Notes: generated by a model from the letters alone, not told the origin. A DNA stretch of 64,000 nt from LH-M37 sp965602855 (GCA_965602855.1 CBFCZV010000009.1:11519-75518); one strand, 5' to 3'; positions 1-9,560 are shown, counted from the first letter of the stretch. Translations and numbers: made by a program.

Positions 1-285
1 TTTATTGTCACACTGATGCTTGGTGCTTTGGTCAATGTCGTAGTCGCAAACTTCGTGAAAAAAACTGGCCTGTCAGGTGCTGATCGTATTTTCGGTGTCT
101 TCTTTGGCTTCTTGCGCGGCTTGCTGATTATTGTTGTGTTTGTTGTTGTTGGCAGTTTTACGCCTTTACCCGAACAGGAATGGTGGCAGTCTTCAAATCT
201 GCTAGAGCGCTTTGAAAAGCTTAGCTATATGTTAAAACCTTATTTTCCGGAAAGCAGTTTGTCCCCCGGAGGGATCGTAAAATAA
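1..285 (+). CDS. cvpA: CvpA family membrane protein (5' end missing)
   Basis: The frame is open from the first base of the window, so this is the C-terminal part of a gene that begins upstream. The visible part has a hydrophobic stretch around the GFLRGLLIIVVFVVVG segment and an ending typical of CvpA (colicin V production) inner-membrane proteins. The purF start codon follows one base after the stop. cvpA-purF is a standard gammaproteobacterial pair, which supports the call. Family knowledge places CvpA in the inner membrane with a poorly defined role in envelope homeostasis. Confidence 0.85.
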   Translation, partial: FIVTLMLGALVNVVVANFVKKTGLSGADRIFGVFFGFLRGLLIIVVFVVVGSFTPLPEQEWWQSSNLLERFEKLSYMLKPYFPESSLSPGGIVK

Positions 286-286
286 T

Positions 287-1789
287 ATGTGTGGTATCGC
301 TGGAATTGTTGGTCATTCGCCGGTCAATATAGATCTATATGACTCATTATCTGTTTTACAGCATCGCGGTCAGGATGCGGCAGGCATTATGACCTGTGAA
401 GATGGTCGGTTTTTTATGCGCAAGGGTAATGGTCTGGTGCGCGATGTTTTTTATACTCAGCACATCAAAAAATTAACCGGCAACATGGGCATTGCCCACG
501 TTCGTTATCCTACCGCTGGTTGTTCATCATCTTTGGAGGCGCAGCCTTTTTATGTGAATTCACCTTACGGAATTGCACTGGCGCACAACGGTAATTTAAC
601 CAACACAGAGTCGCTCAAAGAAGAGCTGTTTATGGATGATATGCGTCATCTGAATACAGATTCTGATACCGAAGTTTTGCTCAATGTTTTTGCGCATGAG
701 CTGAATATTCAGGCTAAACCGATTTTTGATCACGAAGACATATTCAAAGCCGTCGCTGCTGTGCATCGTCGTTGTCGTGGTGGCTATGGCGTTGTTGCTA
801 TGATTGTAGGTAAGGGCATATTGGCTTTCCGTGATCCTAATGGTGTTCGTCCGTTGGTTTATGGTCAGCGTGAAACTGAGGCTGGCGCCGAATACATGGT
901 GGCTTCTGAAAGTGTTGCATTGCAGGCGCAAGGTTTTGAGCTGGTGCGTGATTTAGCACCGGGTGAAGCGATATTCATTGAGCAGGACTGCCATGTGCAT
1001 ACTAAACAGTGTGCAGAAAATCCTAAATTGACACCGTGTATTTTTGAATACGTTTATTTTGCTCGCCCTGATTCTATTATTGATAATGTGTCTGTGTATA
1101 AAGCTCGCTTACGTATGGGAAAAAACCTGGTTCAGAAAATCCTGCGTGAAAGACCCAACCATGATATTGATGTAGTGATTCCAATTCCAGATACCAGTCG
1201 CAGTACAGCACTGGAAGTTGCTTATCACCTTAATGTTAAATATCGTGAAGGCTTTATCAAGAATCGTTATATCGGTCGTACCTTTATCATGCCCGGTCAG
1301 CAGGAGCGCAAAAAATCGGTACGCCAGAAATTGAACCCGATTGATCTGGAATTTGCTGGCAAGAATGTATTGCTGGTGGATGATTCTATTGTTCGTGGTA
1401 CTACCTCAAAACAGATTATCCAGATGGCACGTGGAGCGGGTGCGAATAAAGTTTATATGGCTTCCGCCGCTCCACCAGTGCGTCATCCCAATGTCTATGG
1501 TATCGACATGCCAGCGACTGATGAATTTGTCGCGCACAATAGAACCGTCGAAGAGATTTCAGAAGTGATTGGTGCTGACTGGCTGATTTATCAGGATCTT
1601 GAAGATCTCATCGATGCTGTGAAAAAAGGAAATAAGGCACTCACTGAATTCGACTGCTCCTGTTTCAACGGTGAGTACGTTACCAATGATGTTGATGGCG
1701 AATATTTCCGTCGACTTCAGGATAAGCGTAACGATGACGCAAAAAATAAAAAAGAAGATTCGACTTCATCAGAAACAGTTGAGCTATAA
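287..1789 (+). CDS. purF: Amidophosphoribosyltransferase PurF
   Basis: Catalyses the first committed step of purine synthesis, making 5-phosphoribosylamine from PRPP and glutamine in the cytoplasm. The protein begins MCGIAG, so Cys2 becomes the N-terminal glutaminase nucleophile after Met removal. The PRPP-binding motif VLLVDDSIVRGTTS is at residues 361-374. The length, 500 aa, is normal for the family. A GGAGGG ribosome-binding sequence lies about 13 bases upstream, inside the end of cvpA. The last 25 residues are charged and rich in Lys/Asp, as is common at PurF C-termini. It is co-directional with cvpA, and metZ lies downstream as in Pseudomonas. Confidence 0.97.
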   Translation: MCGIAGIVGHSPVNIDLYDSLSVLQHRGQDAAGIMTCEDGRFFMRKGNGLVRDVFYTQHIKKLTGNMGIAHVRYPTAGCSSSLEAQPFYVNSPYGIALAHNGNLTNTESLKEELFMDDMRHLNTDSDTEVLLNVFAHELNIQAKPIFDHEDIFKAVAAVHRRCRGGYGVVAMIVGKGILAFRDPNGVRPLVYGQRETEAGAEYMVASESVALQAQGFELVRDLAPGEAIFIEQDCHVHTKQCAENPKLTPCIFEYVYFARPDSIIDNVSVYKARLRMGKNLVQKILRERPNHDIDVVIPIPDTSRSTALEVAYHLNVKYREGFIKNRYIGRTFIMPGQQERKKSVRQKLNPIDLEFAGKNVLLVDDSIVRGTTSKQIIQMARGAGANKVYMASAAPPVRHPNVYGIDMPATDEFVAHNRTVEEISEVIGADWLIYQDLEDLIDAVKKGNKALTEFDCSCFNGEYVTNDVDGEYFRRLQDKRNDDAKNKKEDSTSSETVEL

Positions 1790-1797
1790 TTTTTTAG

Positions 1798-2127
1798 TTA
1801 TATAATTTTGATCTCTGCCTCAGCAGTTTTTTTGTCGATATTAAAGCTCATTTCGCAATAAGTATTTTCCGGCATGGGGTCATCACCGCAGCCACAACAA
1901 ATCATAATTTCGGTGAAGAAAATTCCCACATTGGCCTGAATTCTGTCAACCTGATCTGTAATTCGTAATACCGTTGCGGTGATCGGCTCATCACTGACAT
2001 AGCCGCCCTGTGTTGTGCCTTTTTCAAGTGGTAGTAACTTTTTGTCGCACTGTTCAATCTCGTCTTTAAGAGCGCGTTTAAAGCTACCGGTGGGATAGCA
2101 CGAGATTGTTTGAGAAAATTTGAGCAT
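1798..2127 (-). CDS. Small cysteine-containing protein of unknown function
   Basis: A 109-aa protein that I do not recognise. It has no signal peptide or membrane segment. A CCGC motif at residues 77-80, plus Cys10, Cys27 and Cys91, could bind a metal, but that is only inference. The gene is transcribed against purF and metZ, with its stop 8 bases from the purF stop, so it is convergent with purF and divergent from the L,D-transpeptidase gene. It is probably real because it fills the gap exactly and its composition looks protein-like. Confidence 0.6.
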   Translation of the reverse strand: MLKFSQTISCYPTGSFKRALKDEIEQCDKKLLPLEKGTTQGGYVSDEPITATVLRITDQVDRIQANVGIFFTEIMICCGCGDDPMPENTYCEMSFNIDKKTAEAEIKII

Positions 2128-2185
2128 TGATTAAGTTGATAACTGTGTAATACTAATCGTCATATTATATCTTACAGGTAGAACG

Positions 2186-2668
2186 ATGAATTCCATACAC
2201 ATCAGTGTTAAAGATCAGTTGCTTACTCTACTCGATGAGGCTGGGCAGGTGCAGCACCGCTATCAGGTATCGACATCAAAGTTCGGAACCGGATCACAGA
2301 ATAACAGCAATAAGACGCCGCTGGGCCTGCATCGCATCAAGGACAAAATTGGTGGTGCTATGCCTGTCAATGAAGTGTTTATTGGGCGAATGCCGCACGG
2401 TAGTCTGGAAGAATGTATCGAGCGCGGTGTCGATCTGCCTGAAGATATTATCACCAGCCGGATTATGTGGCTGGAAGGCATGCAGCCGGGAAGAAATCAG
2501 GGTGGATATGTAGACACCTATCAGCGATACATATACATTCACGGTACCAGTGATGAAGAACATATCGGCACGCCTGCATCCATGGGTTGCATCCGAATGC
2601 TGAATGCAGATATCGTGGAATTATTCAGGCTGGTTGAATCCGGTACAGAAGTTATGATTGAGGAATAA
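2186..2668 (+). CDS. L,D-transpeptidase (YkuD) family protein
   Basis: 160 aa with the YkuD catalytic signature: His119 in IHGT and the nucleophile Cys135 in the S-M-G-C-I-R-M motif. Family members form 3-3 peptidoglycan cross-links or attach lipoproteins to the cell wall in the periplasm. This protein starts MNSIHISVKDQ with no visible signal peptide, lipobox or LysM domain, so the route to the periplasm is unclear. The catalytic domain fills the whole protein. The stop is 8 bases before metZ, so the two are probably co-transcribed. Confidence 0.85.
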   Translation: MNSIHISVKDQLLTLLDEAGQVQHRYQVSTSKFGTGSQNNSNKTPLGLHRIKDKIGGAMPVNEVFIGRMPHGSLEECIERGVDLPEDIITSRIMWLEGMQPGRNQGGYVDTYQRYIYIHGTSDEEHIGTPASMGCIRMLNADIVELFRLVESGTEVMIEE

Positions 2669-2676
2669 AACAGAAC

Positions 2677-3861
2677 ATGAGTGATTATAAAGACAACGAA
2701 GATTATGGTTTTGCCACGCGTGCAGTGCGTGCCGGACAGGTGCGTACACCAGAAGGTGAGCATAGTGAACCGATTTTTCCGACATCGAGTTTTGTGTTTG
2801 CATCAGCCGCCGAAGCGGAAGCACGTTTTTCAGGTGAACAGCCCGGTAATATTTATTCACGCTTCACCAATCCAACCGTACGCACTTTTGAAGAGCGTCT
2901 GGCCTCGCTAGAAGGTGCCGAGTGTTGCGTGGCGACGGCTTCAGGCATGTCCGCCATCACTGCGACTTTTATTGGCTTATTGAGTGCGGGTGATCACATC
3001 GTTTCATCGCGCAGTATTTTTGGTACGACTACGGTGTTGCTGACCAACTTCATGGCCAAACTGGATATCGCCACCACCTTTGTCGATCTACCCGATTTGA
3101 ATGCATGGGAAGCGGCGATTACACCAAAAACAAAATTACTGTTTCTGGAAACACCATCGAATCCGTTGCTGGATCTGGTTGATATTGAAGCACTGGCAGA
3201 AATAGCCCATCGCAAAGATTGTTTGCTGGTGGTTGATAATTGTTTATGCACACCAGCTCTACAGCAACCGATAGCACTGGGCGCAGACATTGTTATTCAT
3301 TCCGCTACAAAATACATCGACGGACAAGGTCGCTGCATGGGTGGTGCTGTCTGTGGAACAAAAGAGATAGTCGGTGAAGGTGTTTATGCTTTTTTACGTT
3401 CGGCAGGGCCAACCCTGAGCACCTTCAATGCATGGGTGTTTTTGAAAGGACTGGAAACCCTGAAACTACGCATGAAAGCACATTGTGAAAATGCACAGGC
3501 TTTGGCCGAGTGGCTAGAACAACAACCGACGGTCAAGCGAGTCTATTACCCCGGCCTGAAAAGTCATCCGCAACATGAGCTAGCCAAAAAGCAACAAACA
3601 GGTTTTGGCGGCATCGTCTCGTTCGAACTAAACGGCGGCAAAGAAGAAGGCTGGAAGTTGATTGATGCCACGCAGATGGTATCGATTACCGCGAATCTGG
3701 GTGATACCAAAACCACCATTACGCATTCTGGTACGACGACGCATGGTCGTTTAACGCCAGAGCAAAAACAGGAAGCGGGTATTTCGGATGGCTTGATTCG
3801 TGTTGCTGTGGGGTTGGAGGATATTGAGGATATTAAGGCTGACCTTGCTAGGGGGATGTAG
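2677..3861 (+). CDS. metZ: O-succinylhomoserine sulfhydrylase MetZ
   Basis: A PLP enzyme of the Cys/Met metabolism (gamma) family that condenses O-succinylhomoserine with sulfide to give homocysteine (direct sulfhydrylation). 394 aa, full length. The PLP Lys212 sits in HSATKYIDGQGR, and the substrate-binding YSRFTNPT and C-terminal SGTTTHGR segments are present. The purF-metZ neighbourhood matches Pseudomonas and favours MetZ over MetB or MetC, which share the fold. In an organism that handles sulfide, this route links assimilation directly to free sulfide. Confidence 0.92.
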   Translation: MSDYKDNEDYGFATRAVRAGQVRTPEGEHSEPIFPTSSFVFASAAEAEARFSGEQPGNIYSRFTNPTVRTFEERLASLEGAECCVATASGMSAITATFIGLLSAGDHIVSSRSIFGTTTVLLTNFMAKLDIATTFVDLPDLNAWEAAITPKTKLLFLETPSNPLLDLVDIEALAEIAHRKDCLLVVDNCLCTPALQQPIALGADIVIHSATKYIDGQGRCMGGAVCGTKEIVGEGVYAFLRSAGPTLSTFNAWVFLKGLETLKLRMKAHCENAQALAEWLEQQPTVKRVYYPGLKSHPQHELAKKQQTGFGGIVSFELNGGKEEGWKLIDATQMVSITANLGDTKTTITHSGTTTHGRLTPEQKQEAGISDGLIRVAVGLEDIEDIKADLARGM

Positions 3862-3909
3862 TCTGCATTTCTGGTATCTGATCTCCTATGTGGGAGCTTA
3901 GTTAATATT

Positions 3910-5121
3910 ATGGAGTTAACAGCCCGAGAATTACTAAACCACCTGTTCCAGACTGCTATTGAAGAAGTCGATGGTGGTCAACGGGTGCAAGCATGGTGTC
4001 GTGATAATGCTGCCAGATTTGATTACTGTGTCGCCATCGGCAAAGCAGCCCCGGCTATGTTGCAGGGCGTGCTTGATTGTCAGGCTGATTTGAAGCAGGC
4101 ACTGTTGATTTGTCCACCGAGGCAATGCTCACGTAGTATCCGAAAAAATAAACATATCACCATTGTTGAGTCGTCACATCCTGTGCCGGATCAATCCAGT
4201 CTGGATGCGGGTGATGCCTTGCTTCGTTTTCTTGCTAGCGTTCCTCAGGGTGAAAAATTACTGGTGCTGATTTCTGGTGGTACATCAAGTCTGGTCGAAG
4301 TGCCGATTGAGGGTTTATCCCTGGATGAACTACAAAGCATCAACCGGTACCTATTGGCCTCAGGAAAAAACATTCATCAGATGAATGCCTGGCGTAAACA
4401 GTTTTCGCGTATTAAAGGCGGTGGTTTGCTTGATCGTGTGCAGCTGGATCATTGCACTCAGTTGTTAATTTCTGATGTGCAGAATGATGATGCTTCGGTG
4501 ATTGGTTCTGGTTTACTGGTAGCGAGTAGTGATCAGTCGCTGGATGATGATAGTTTCTTGCATGAGCTGCATAGTAAGCATCAATGTGAGCCTTCTGACT
4601 ATTCAGCCTCTATCGAAACCCATCTTGTCGCAACACAGCAACAGGCGATAAAAGCCGCACGTGAAGAAGCCGAACGCATGGGACTGGATTGCTATGTTCA
4701 TGATGAGTTTTTATCTGGTGAGGCTAGTGAACAGGGGGAGCGAATCGGTCAGTGGTTGCAGGATGCTCCTGCTGGTGTGCATATATGGGGCGGCGAAACC
4801 ACGGTGACCTTGCCCGAACGCCCCGGTATCGGTGGACGTAATCAACAATTTGCTCTGGCGGCTGCAGAAGTGCTGGAAGGTTTTAATGATATTTCATTGT
4901 TGGCAGCGGGTACCGATGGCGTTGATGGCAACACGCCCTGTGCGGGTGCTGTGGTTTATGGTTCTACCGCGCAGTCTGTGCGTCAGTTGGGTATGGATAT
5001 TACCGAGGCTTTACAAAAAGCTAATGCGGGTAAGGTATTAATGGCTACAGAATATATCTTACAAACCGGGCCAACCAATACCAATGTGATGGATCTGGTA
5101 ATTGCCTATAAAAGAACTTAG
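3910..5121 (+). CDS. Glycerate 2-kinase / MOFRL family protein
   Basis: 403 aa matching the type II glycerate kinase family (N-terminal DUF4147 domain, C-terminal MOFRL domain), which phosphorylates glycerate to 2-phosphoglycerate. Visible family segments include SGGTSSLVEVP in the N-terminal part, the GGGLLDR loop and, in the C-terminal half, GGETTVTLP, GRNQQFALAAA and AAGTDGVDG. Older annotations call such proteins hydroxypyruvate reductase (ttuD). Substrate cannot be fixed from sequence. It follows metZ by 48 bases. The stop codon coincides with the first base of a long inverted repeat. Confidence 0.85.
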   Translation: MELTARELLNHLFQTAIEEVDGGQRVQAWCRDNAARFDYCVAIGKAAPAMLQGVLDCQADLKQALLICPPRQCSRSIRKNKHITIVESSHPVPDQSSLDAGDALLRFLASVPQGEKLLVLISGGTSSLVEVPIEGLSLDELQSINRYLLASGKNIHQMNAWRKQFSRIKGGGLLDRVQLDHCTQLLISDVQNDDASVIGSGLLVASSDQSLDDDSFLHELHSKHQCEPSDYSASIETHLVATQQQAIKAAREEAERMGLDCYVHDEFLSGEASEQGERIGQWLQDAPAGVHIWGGETTVTLPERPGIGGRNQQFALAAAEVLEGFNDISLLAAGTDGVDGNTPCAGAVVYGSTAQSVRQLGMDITEALQKANAGKVLMATEYILQTGPTNTNVMDLVIAYKRT

Positions 5122-5242
5122 CACGAAGCATCTTTTCCGCTATAGCTGCGTTAAAAATGATTTCAAAATGCTCATTTACAAAAAGTAAACTGCGCTTTTT
5201 CAATAATCTTTGCCTTGCTATAACGAAAAATCTACATCGTGC
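5121..5242. repeat. Long imperfect inverted repeat between convergent genes
   Basis: The ends are GCACGA...TCGTGC. The outer arms (about 30 bases each, 5121-5150 and 5211-5242) match with scattered mismatches around the shared core CGYTATAGC. An inner arm pair flanks a short AAAAA loop near 5180. The element lies between two convergent stop codons, so it could act as a bidirectional transcription terminator. Its sharp ends also suggest a dispersed non-coding repeat or miniature mobile element. I see no second copy in this window. Confidence 0.7.
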
Positions 5243-5260
5243 AAAGCTCTTTATAAGTGT

Positions 5261-5854
5261 TTATTTTTTTCGCCAGTTAATTCTCAGGGCATCTAAAACT
5301 TTGTTACTGTATTTGCGTGAACCATAACTGCCGTTATATCTTGCTAGTGCGTTGTGTAAATCGTTTTTTTCCATGTCCATGTAATACTTCAGAATGGTGC
5401 AGCCCATGCGCAAGTTGGTGTTGATATCGACGAGGTTATCGTTGGGGTGGCCGATTTCTTTTAACCAGAAGGGCATGACCTGCATTAAACCCTGTGCGCC
5501 TGAGCGGGAAATAGCGAAGTGATCAAAACGGCTTTCTATTTCAATGACCGCGAGTACCAGTTCGGGAACCAGTTTGGCACGGCTGGCCTCACGGTGAATG
5601 CCTCGCAATAAAGTCAGGCGATGTTTTTCATCATCGACAAACTTTTGCAGGCGATTTGACATGTCGAGCAGCCAGACTTCGGCATCGAAACGATCTTCAA
5701 AGCTATCAGAAGCTTCAATAGCTTTAGCCAGAAGATTACGTAGTGCTGGATCGGGCGTGTTTGCCTGATTGCTCTTGGCCAATACCGAGTGGCTACACAG
5801 TAAGGTCAGGAGCAGAGCGATTCTAGTGGCGACTGAAATTATAATTGGGTGCAT
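5261..5854 (-). CDS. Periplasmic lytic transglycosylase (SLT domain)
   Basis: 197 aa with a signal peptide (hydrophobic residues 8-20, likely cleavage after HSVLA at about 26). A lytic transglycosylase domain covers roughly 95-190. The catalytic Glu107-Ser108 lies in IEIESRF, followed by the family motif GAQGLMQVMP and, near the end, NALARYNGS. The enzyme should cleave peptidoglycan glycan strands to 1,6-anhydro products. It lies 17 bases downstream of proS on the same strand. It is shorter than MltC or Slt70, with only a small helical N-terminal region. Confidence 0.9.
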   Translation of the reverse strand: MHPIIISVATRIALLLTLLCSHSVLAKSNQANTPDPALRNLLAKAIEASDSFEDRFDAEVWLLDMSNRLQKFVDDEKHRLTLLRGIHREASRAKLVPELVLAVIEIESRFDHFAISRSGAQGLMQVMPFWLKEIGHPNDNLVDINTNLRMGCTILKYYMDMEKNDLHNALARYNGSYGSRKYSNKVLDALRINWRKK

Positions 5855-5871
5855 GTTCCCAATTATAGCTA

Positions 5872-7584
5872 TTAATCAGCAAAAAGATCGGTCAGATAGG
5901 TGCCAATATCAGCTACAGCCATGTCCTGACTATCTTCATCTGCACGACCTTTGTATTCAACTTTGCCATCCGCCAGGCCGCGATCACCAATGACGACGCG
6001 ATGTGGAATACCGATCAGATCAATATCAGCCAGCATGCCACCGAGGCGTGCTTTTTGATCGAACAATAAGACTTCCAGTCCAGCAGCGGTGAGTTCATCG
6101 TGAAGTTTGATTGCGGCTTCACGTACATCGTCCGATTTCTGGGAATTAATTGGCGCAATAGCAACATCAAAAGGTGCAATGCTTTGTGGCCAGATGATGC
6201 CATTATCATCGTGGTTCTGTTCGATGGCGGCGGCGACCACGCGGGTGACACCGATGCCGTAACAACCCATGGTCATGGTGATGCTTTTGCCATTTTCGTT
6301 GAGCACTTTGGCGTCCATGGCTTCAGAATATTTTTCACCGAGCTGGAAGATGTGACCGACTTCGATACCACGAACAATATTTAAGCTGCCTTTACCATCG
6401 GGGCTGGCATCGCCTTCGACGACGTTGCGTAAGTCAGCAGCGCTTGCCAGAGGAAGATCACGTTCCCAGTTAACACCAGTCAGGTGCTTACCATTTTTGT
6501 TAGCGCCACAGACGAAGTCAGCGAGTTGTAGTGCGGCATGGTCAGCGATTATTGTTATCTTTAAGCCAACAGGACCAATGGAACCCGGCTCACAGTTAGC
6601 CACGGCTTTAACCTGTTCTTCACTAGCGAAACATAAGGGTGATGCAATCGCATCCTGATGCTCGGCTTTAATTTCATTGAGTTCGTGGTCGCCGCGCAGC
6701 ACTAATGCAACCACGCTATTTTCTTCGCTGCCTTCAACTAATAAGGTTTTCACACATTGTGAGGCGTCGATGTTCAGGAATTTTGAAACTTCTTCGATGC
6801 TGTGCTGATCGGGTGTGTCCACGCTTTGCATTTCCGCACTGGCAGCAGGGCGTGGTTCGGTGCTGGTAATGGTTTCAGCTTTTTCTACATTGGCAGCGTA
6901 TTCGCTTTCATTTGAAACTGCGAGTGCATCTTCACCGGAGTCGGCCAGTACGTGGAATTCGTGTGAGCCAGTACCGCCGATAGAACCACTGTCTGCCATC
7001 ACCGCACGGAATTTTAGATTCATGCGGTTGAAGATGTTGGTATAGGTCTGGTACATCACATCGTAGGTTTCCTGTAGTGATTCCTGATTGATGTGGAATG
7101 AGTAGGCGTCTTTCATCAAAAATTCACGCGAGCGCATAACGCCAAAACGGGGGCGTACTTCGTCACGGAACTTGGTTTGAATCTGGTAATAATTGATCGG
7201 CAGTTGTTTGTAACTGCTGAGTTCACGTCGAGCCAGGTCGGTGATGATTTCTTCGTGCGTAGGGCCGTAGCAGAACTCACGGCCGTGACGGTCGTTGAAG
7301 CGCAGCAGTTCAGGGCCGTACTGTTCCCAGCGACCGGATTCCTGCCATAACTCGGCGGGTTGTACGGTGGGCATTAACACTTCGAGGCCGCCGCTTTTAT
7401 TCATTTCCTCACGCACGATATTTTCTACCTTGCGGAGTACGCGTACACCCAGTGGTAGCCAGCTATATAAACCTGAAGCCAGACGGCGAATCAGGCCAGC
7501 GCGTAGCATCAATTGATGGCTGCTGATCTCGGCGTCGGCAGGGGTCTCTTTAAGAGTGGTAATGCGAAATTTTGATAAGTACAT
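5872..7584 (-). CDS. proS: Prolyl-tRNA synthetase ProS
   Basis: A 570-aa class IIa aminoacyl-tRNA synthetase that charges tRNA-Pro. It shows the bacterial (long) architecture: catalytic core with the LPLGVRVLRKVENIVREEM segment and the FRDEVRPRFGVMRSREFLMKDAYSF motif 2. The inserted Ala-tRNA editing (INS/YbaK-like) domain occupies roughly residues 230-400. Motif 3 with TMGCYGIGVTR and the anticodon-binding domain follow. The length equals that of the E. coli enzyme. No divergence from the family is visible. Confidence 0.97.
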   Translation of the reverse strand: MYLSKFRITTLKETPADAEISSHQLMLRAGLIRRLASGLYSWLPLGVRVLRKVENIVREEMNKSGGLEVLMPTVQPAELWQESGRWEQYGPELLRFNDRHGREFCYGPTHEEIITDLARRELSSYKQLPINYYQIQTKFRDEVRPRFGVMRSREFLMKDAYSFHINQESLQETYDVMYQTYTNIFNRMNLKFRAVMADSGSIGGTGSHEFHVLADSGEDALAVSNESEYAANVEKAETITSTEPRPAASAEMQSVDTPDQHSIEEVSKFLNIDASQCVKTLLVEGSEENSVVALVLRGDHELNEIKAEHQDAIASPLCFASEEQVKAVANCEPGSIGPVGLKITIIADHAALQLADFVCGANKNGKHLTGVNWERDLPLASAADLRNVVEGDASPDGKGSLNIVRGIEVGHIFQLGEKYSEAMDAKVLNENGKSITMTMGCYGIGVTRVVAAAIEQNHDDNGIIWPQSIAPFDVAIAPINSQKSDDVREAAIKLHDELTAAGLEVLLFDQKARLGGMLADIDLIGIPHRVVIGDRGLADGKVEYKGRADEDSQDMAVADIGTYLTDLFAD

Positions 7585-7681
7585 GGAAATCGTCGGCCCA
7601 ACTTGCTATCGTGAAGTCGCATTTTACGAGGGCAGCGGGTTTGAGTACAGTAAGTATTAAGGTTTTGTCGGTTTAAAAATA

Positions 7682-9547
7682 GTGACTATGCGTCTTTCTT
7701 TTTTCATTTTTTCATTGGTTTTGTGTTTGCCCGGCTGGGTCAGGGCAGAGTCAGGCGTTGTTGATGATGCTATCCAGCAGGTGCGTGCTGCTAATCTGTG
7801 GCAGCAGACTGGATGGCTGGCTTTGCTGCACTATAAGCCGGTGGGTATTTCGGGGCAGTTACGTAGTCAGGCTGATGATGTCGATTTCTTTTTGTCCGAG
7901 CAGGGTAAGATCCGGCCGCAGGTCGAGCTTGAAGCCAACGTCAGGGCGATGTTGCTGCCAGCAAAAGATAAGCATGCTCAATGTTTGTTCCCTGCGCGTT
8001 GGTACTGGTTAAAGCAACAGCTGGATATTTCTTCTAGCTACGATGTTTCCTGTGCCAAACTGGAGGCATGGCTGAGCCGTGTCAGTGCAGATCGACTCAG
8101 CCTCATTTTTCCATCGATGTATCTGGGGAATCCCGGTTCCAGTTTCGGTCATACTTTTTTGCGTTTTGATAATGACGACTCGGTGATGCTGTCGCAGGCG
8201 TTGAATTACGCGGCGGATAACAATCCCGATGATGGCATGATCGCCTATGTCTACAATGGTGTTTTTGGTGGTTACACGGGTGTTTTTCGAATCCGTAATT
8301 ATTTTGAAACTGTGCAGATTTATAGCGATATTGAGAACCGGGATATCTGGGAGTATCAACTGGATTATTCGCCGGAAGAAATTCGTCAGCTGGCTCGACA
8401 TGTCTGGGAAGTAACAGACATTGATTTTGATTATTTTTTCTTCGGTGAAAATTGCTCTTACCGCCTGTTATCTTTACTCGATGTGGCAAAACCCGAAGGT
8501 GCTTTAACTTTTGATCATGCTTTTCCCATGTATGCGATTCCTGTTGATACTGTACGTGCCCTGGAAGAAAAAAATCTGATTCTAAAAAAACAATATCGCC
8601 CGTCACTGGCGAGTCAAATAAAAACAGGCTTGCGCCCGCTTGCAGATCAGGAACGTAAGTGGGCAATTCAATTGGCGGCGAGTGAGATCACGGCTGAACA
8701 TGTTATGGCTCATACAATGAGTGCCGAGAAAAAAATTCTGCTGCTGGAACAGGCTTACACATTGCTGCAATTCAGGGGGCAGGAGAATAGTGAGCAAGCT
8801 GAGAATCTGCTTGCTACACGTAGTCGATTATCGTCTGGGCGTAAAGTGATTATTGATCGCCCCAAACCACCCGAATCAGGTCATGCTTCGGCAAGGTTTG
8901 CTTATGGGGCAGGGCAACGCACCTACGGGCAGAATGATCGGTCATTTGTCGATTTAAAAATGCGTATGGCATTTCACGATCTGCTTGATTCGCCTCAAGG
9001 TTATACCTCAGGTTCAGCTATCAATGTTATGGATACACATCTTCGCTGGCTGCCCGACGAAGATGAAGTTCGACTTGAAAGCTTACGTTTCTTTAATGTT
9101 ATTTCGTTAAATCCCATTGCCGACTGGTACGCACCTTTGTCGTGGCAGTTAGATGTTCGTTTGCAACGACAGCAATTAACGCCTGATAATTCTGATCTTG
9201 CTTTCATCGTTGAAGCCGGGGGTGGCTATAGCAAGCGTCTGGCTAATACCACGTTCTTTGCTATGGCGATGATTGAGACAGATGTTACTGATGATTATGC
9301 AGAAGACTATAGCTTGCTGGCCGGTGCTCAGCTGGGTTTATCGGTATCGCTGGGCGCAGGGCAAATGTTATTGCAGGCAGAAAGTCTGAATGCAGCTTCA
9401 GGCTTTGATATGGATAAGCAGAGCGTTTCTGCAGAGATGCAATTTAATCTGGATAAAGATCTGGGTTTACGGCTGGGTTATCAAAGAAATCGATACGAAG
9501 CTTTTAATGATGAAGAATGGTTGGTGAATATCCAGCAGTACTTTTGA
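7682..9547 (+). CDS. DUF4105 domain envelope protein
   Basis: 621 aa with an N-terminal signal peptide (MRLSFFIFSLVLCLPGWVRA). A DUF4105 domain follows, recognised by PSMYLGNPGSSFGHTFLRFD near residues 140-160 and the conserved FFGENCSYRLLSLLD segment about 100 residues later. The C-terminal third consists of alternating strands ending in aromatic residues (final residues NIQQYF), so an outer-membrane beta-barrel is plausible. The function of DUF4105 is not established; its His and Cys residues suggest an enzymatic domain. The given start is GTG; ATG at 7688 is equally likely. It is divergent from proS. Confidence 0.8.
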   Translation: MTMRLSFFIFSLVLCLPGWVRAESGVVDDAIQQVRAANLWQQTGWLALLHYKPVGISGQLRSQADDVDFFLSEQGKIRPQVELEANVRAMLLPAKDKHAQCLFPARWYWLKQQLDISSSYDVSCAKLEAWLSRVSADRLSLIFPSMYLGNPGSSFGHTFLRFDNDDSVMLSQALNYAADNNPDDGMIAYVYNGVFGGYTGVFRIRNYFETVQIYSDIENRDIWEYQLDYSPEEIRQLARHVWEVTDIDFDYFFFGENCSYRLLSLLDVAKPEGALTFDHAFPMYAIPVDTVRALEEKNLILKKQYRPSLASQIKTGLRPLADQERKWAIQLAASEITAEHVMAHTMSAEKKILLLEQAYTLLQFRGQENSEQAENLLATRSRLSSGRKVIIDRPKPPESGHASARFAYGAGQRTYGQNDRSFVDLKMRMAFHDLLDSPQGYTSGSAINVMDTHLRWLPDEDEVRLESLRFFNVISLNPIADWYAPLSWQLDVRLQRQQLTPDNSDLAFIVEAGGGYSKRLANTTFFAMAMIETDVTDDYAEDYSLLAGAQLGLSVSLGAGQMLLQAESLNAASGFDMDKQSVSAEMQFNLDKDLGLRLGYQRNRYEAFNDEEWLVNIQQYF

Positions 9548-9560
9548 TCAGAAGCAGTGA

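Noticed and set aside
596..931. A 111-aa antisense frame in purF
   Set aside because: Mirror of the purF codon pattern, rich in Thr/Asn/Ile, no start signal.
8103..8666. A 187-aa antisense frame in the DUF4105 gene
   Set aside because: Composition is typical of antisense reading (His/Pro/Asn-rich); the sense frame has a signal peptide and a domain match.
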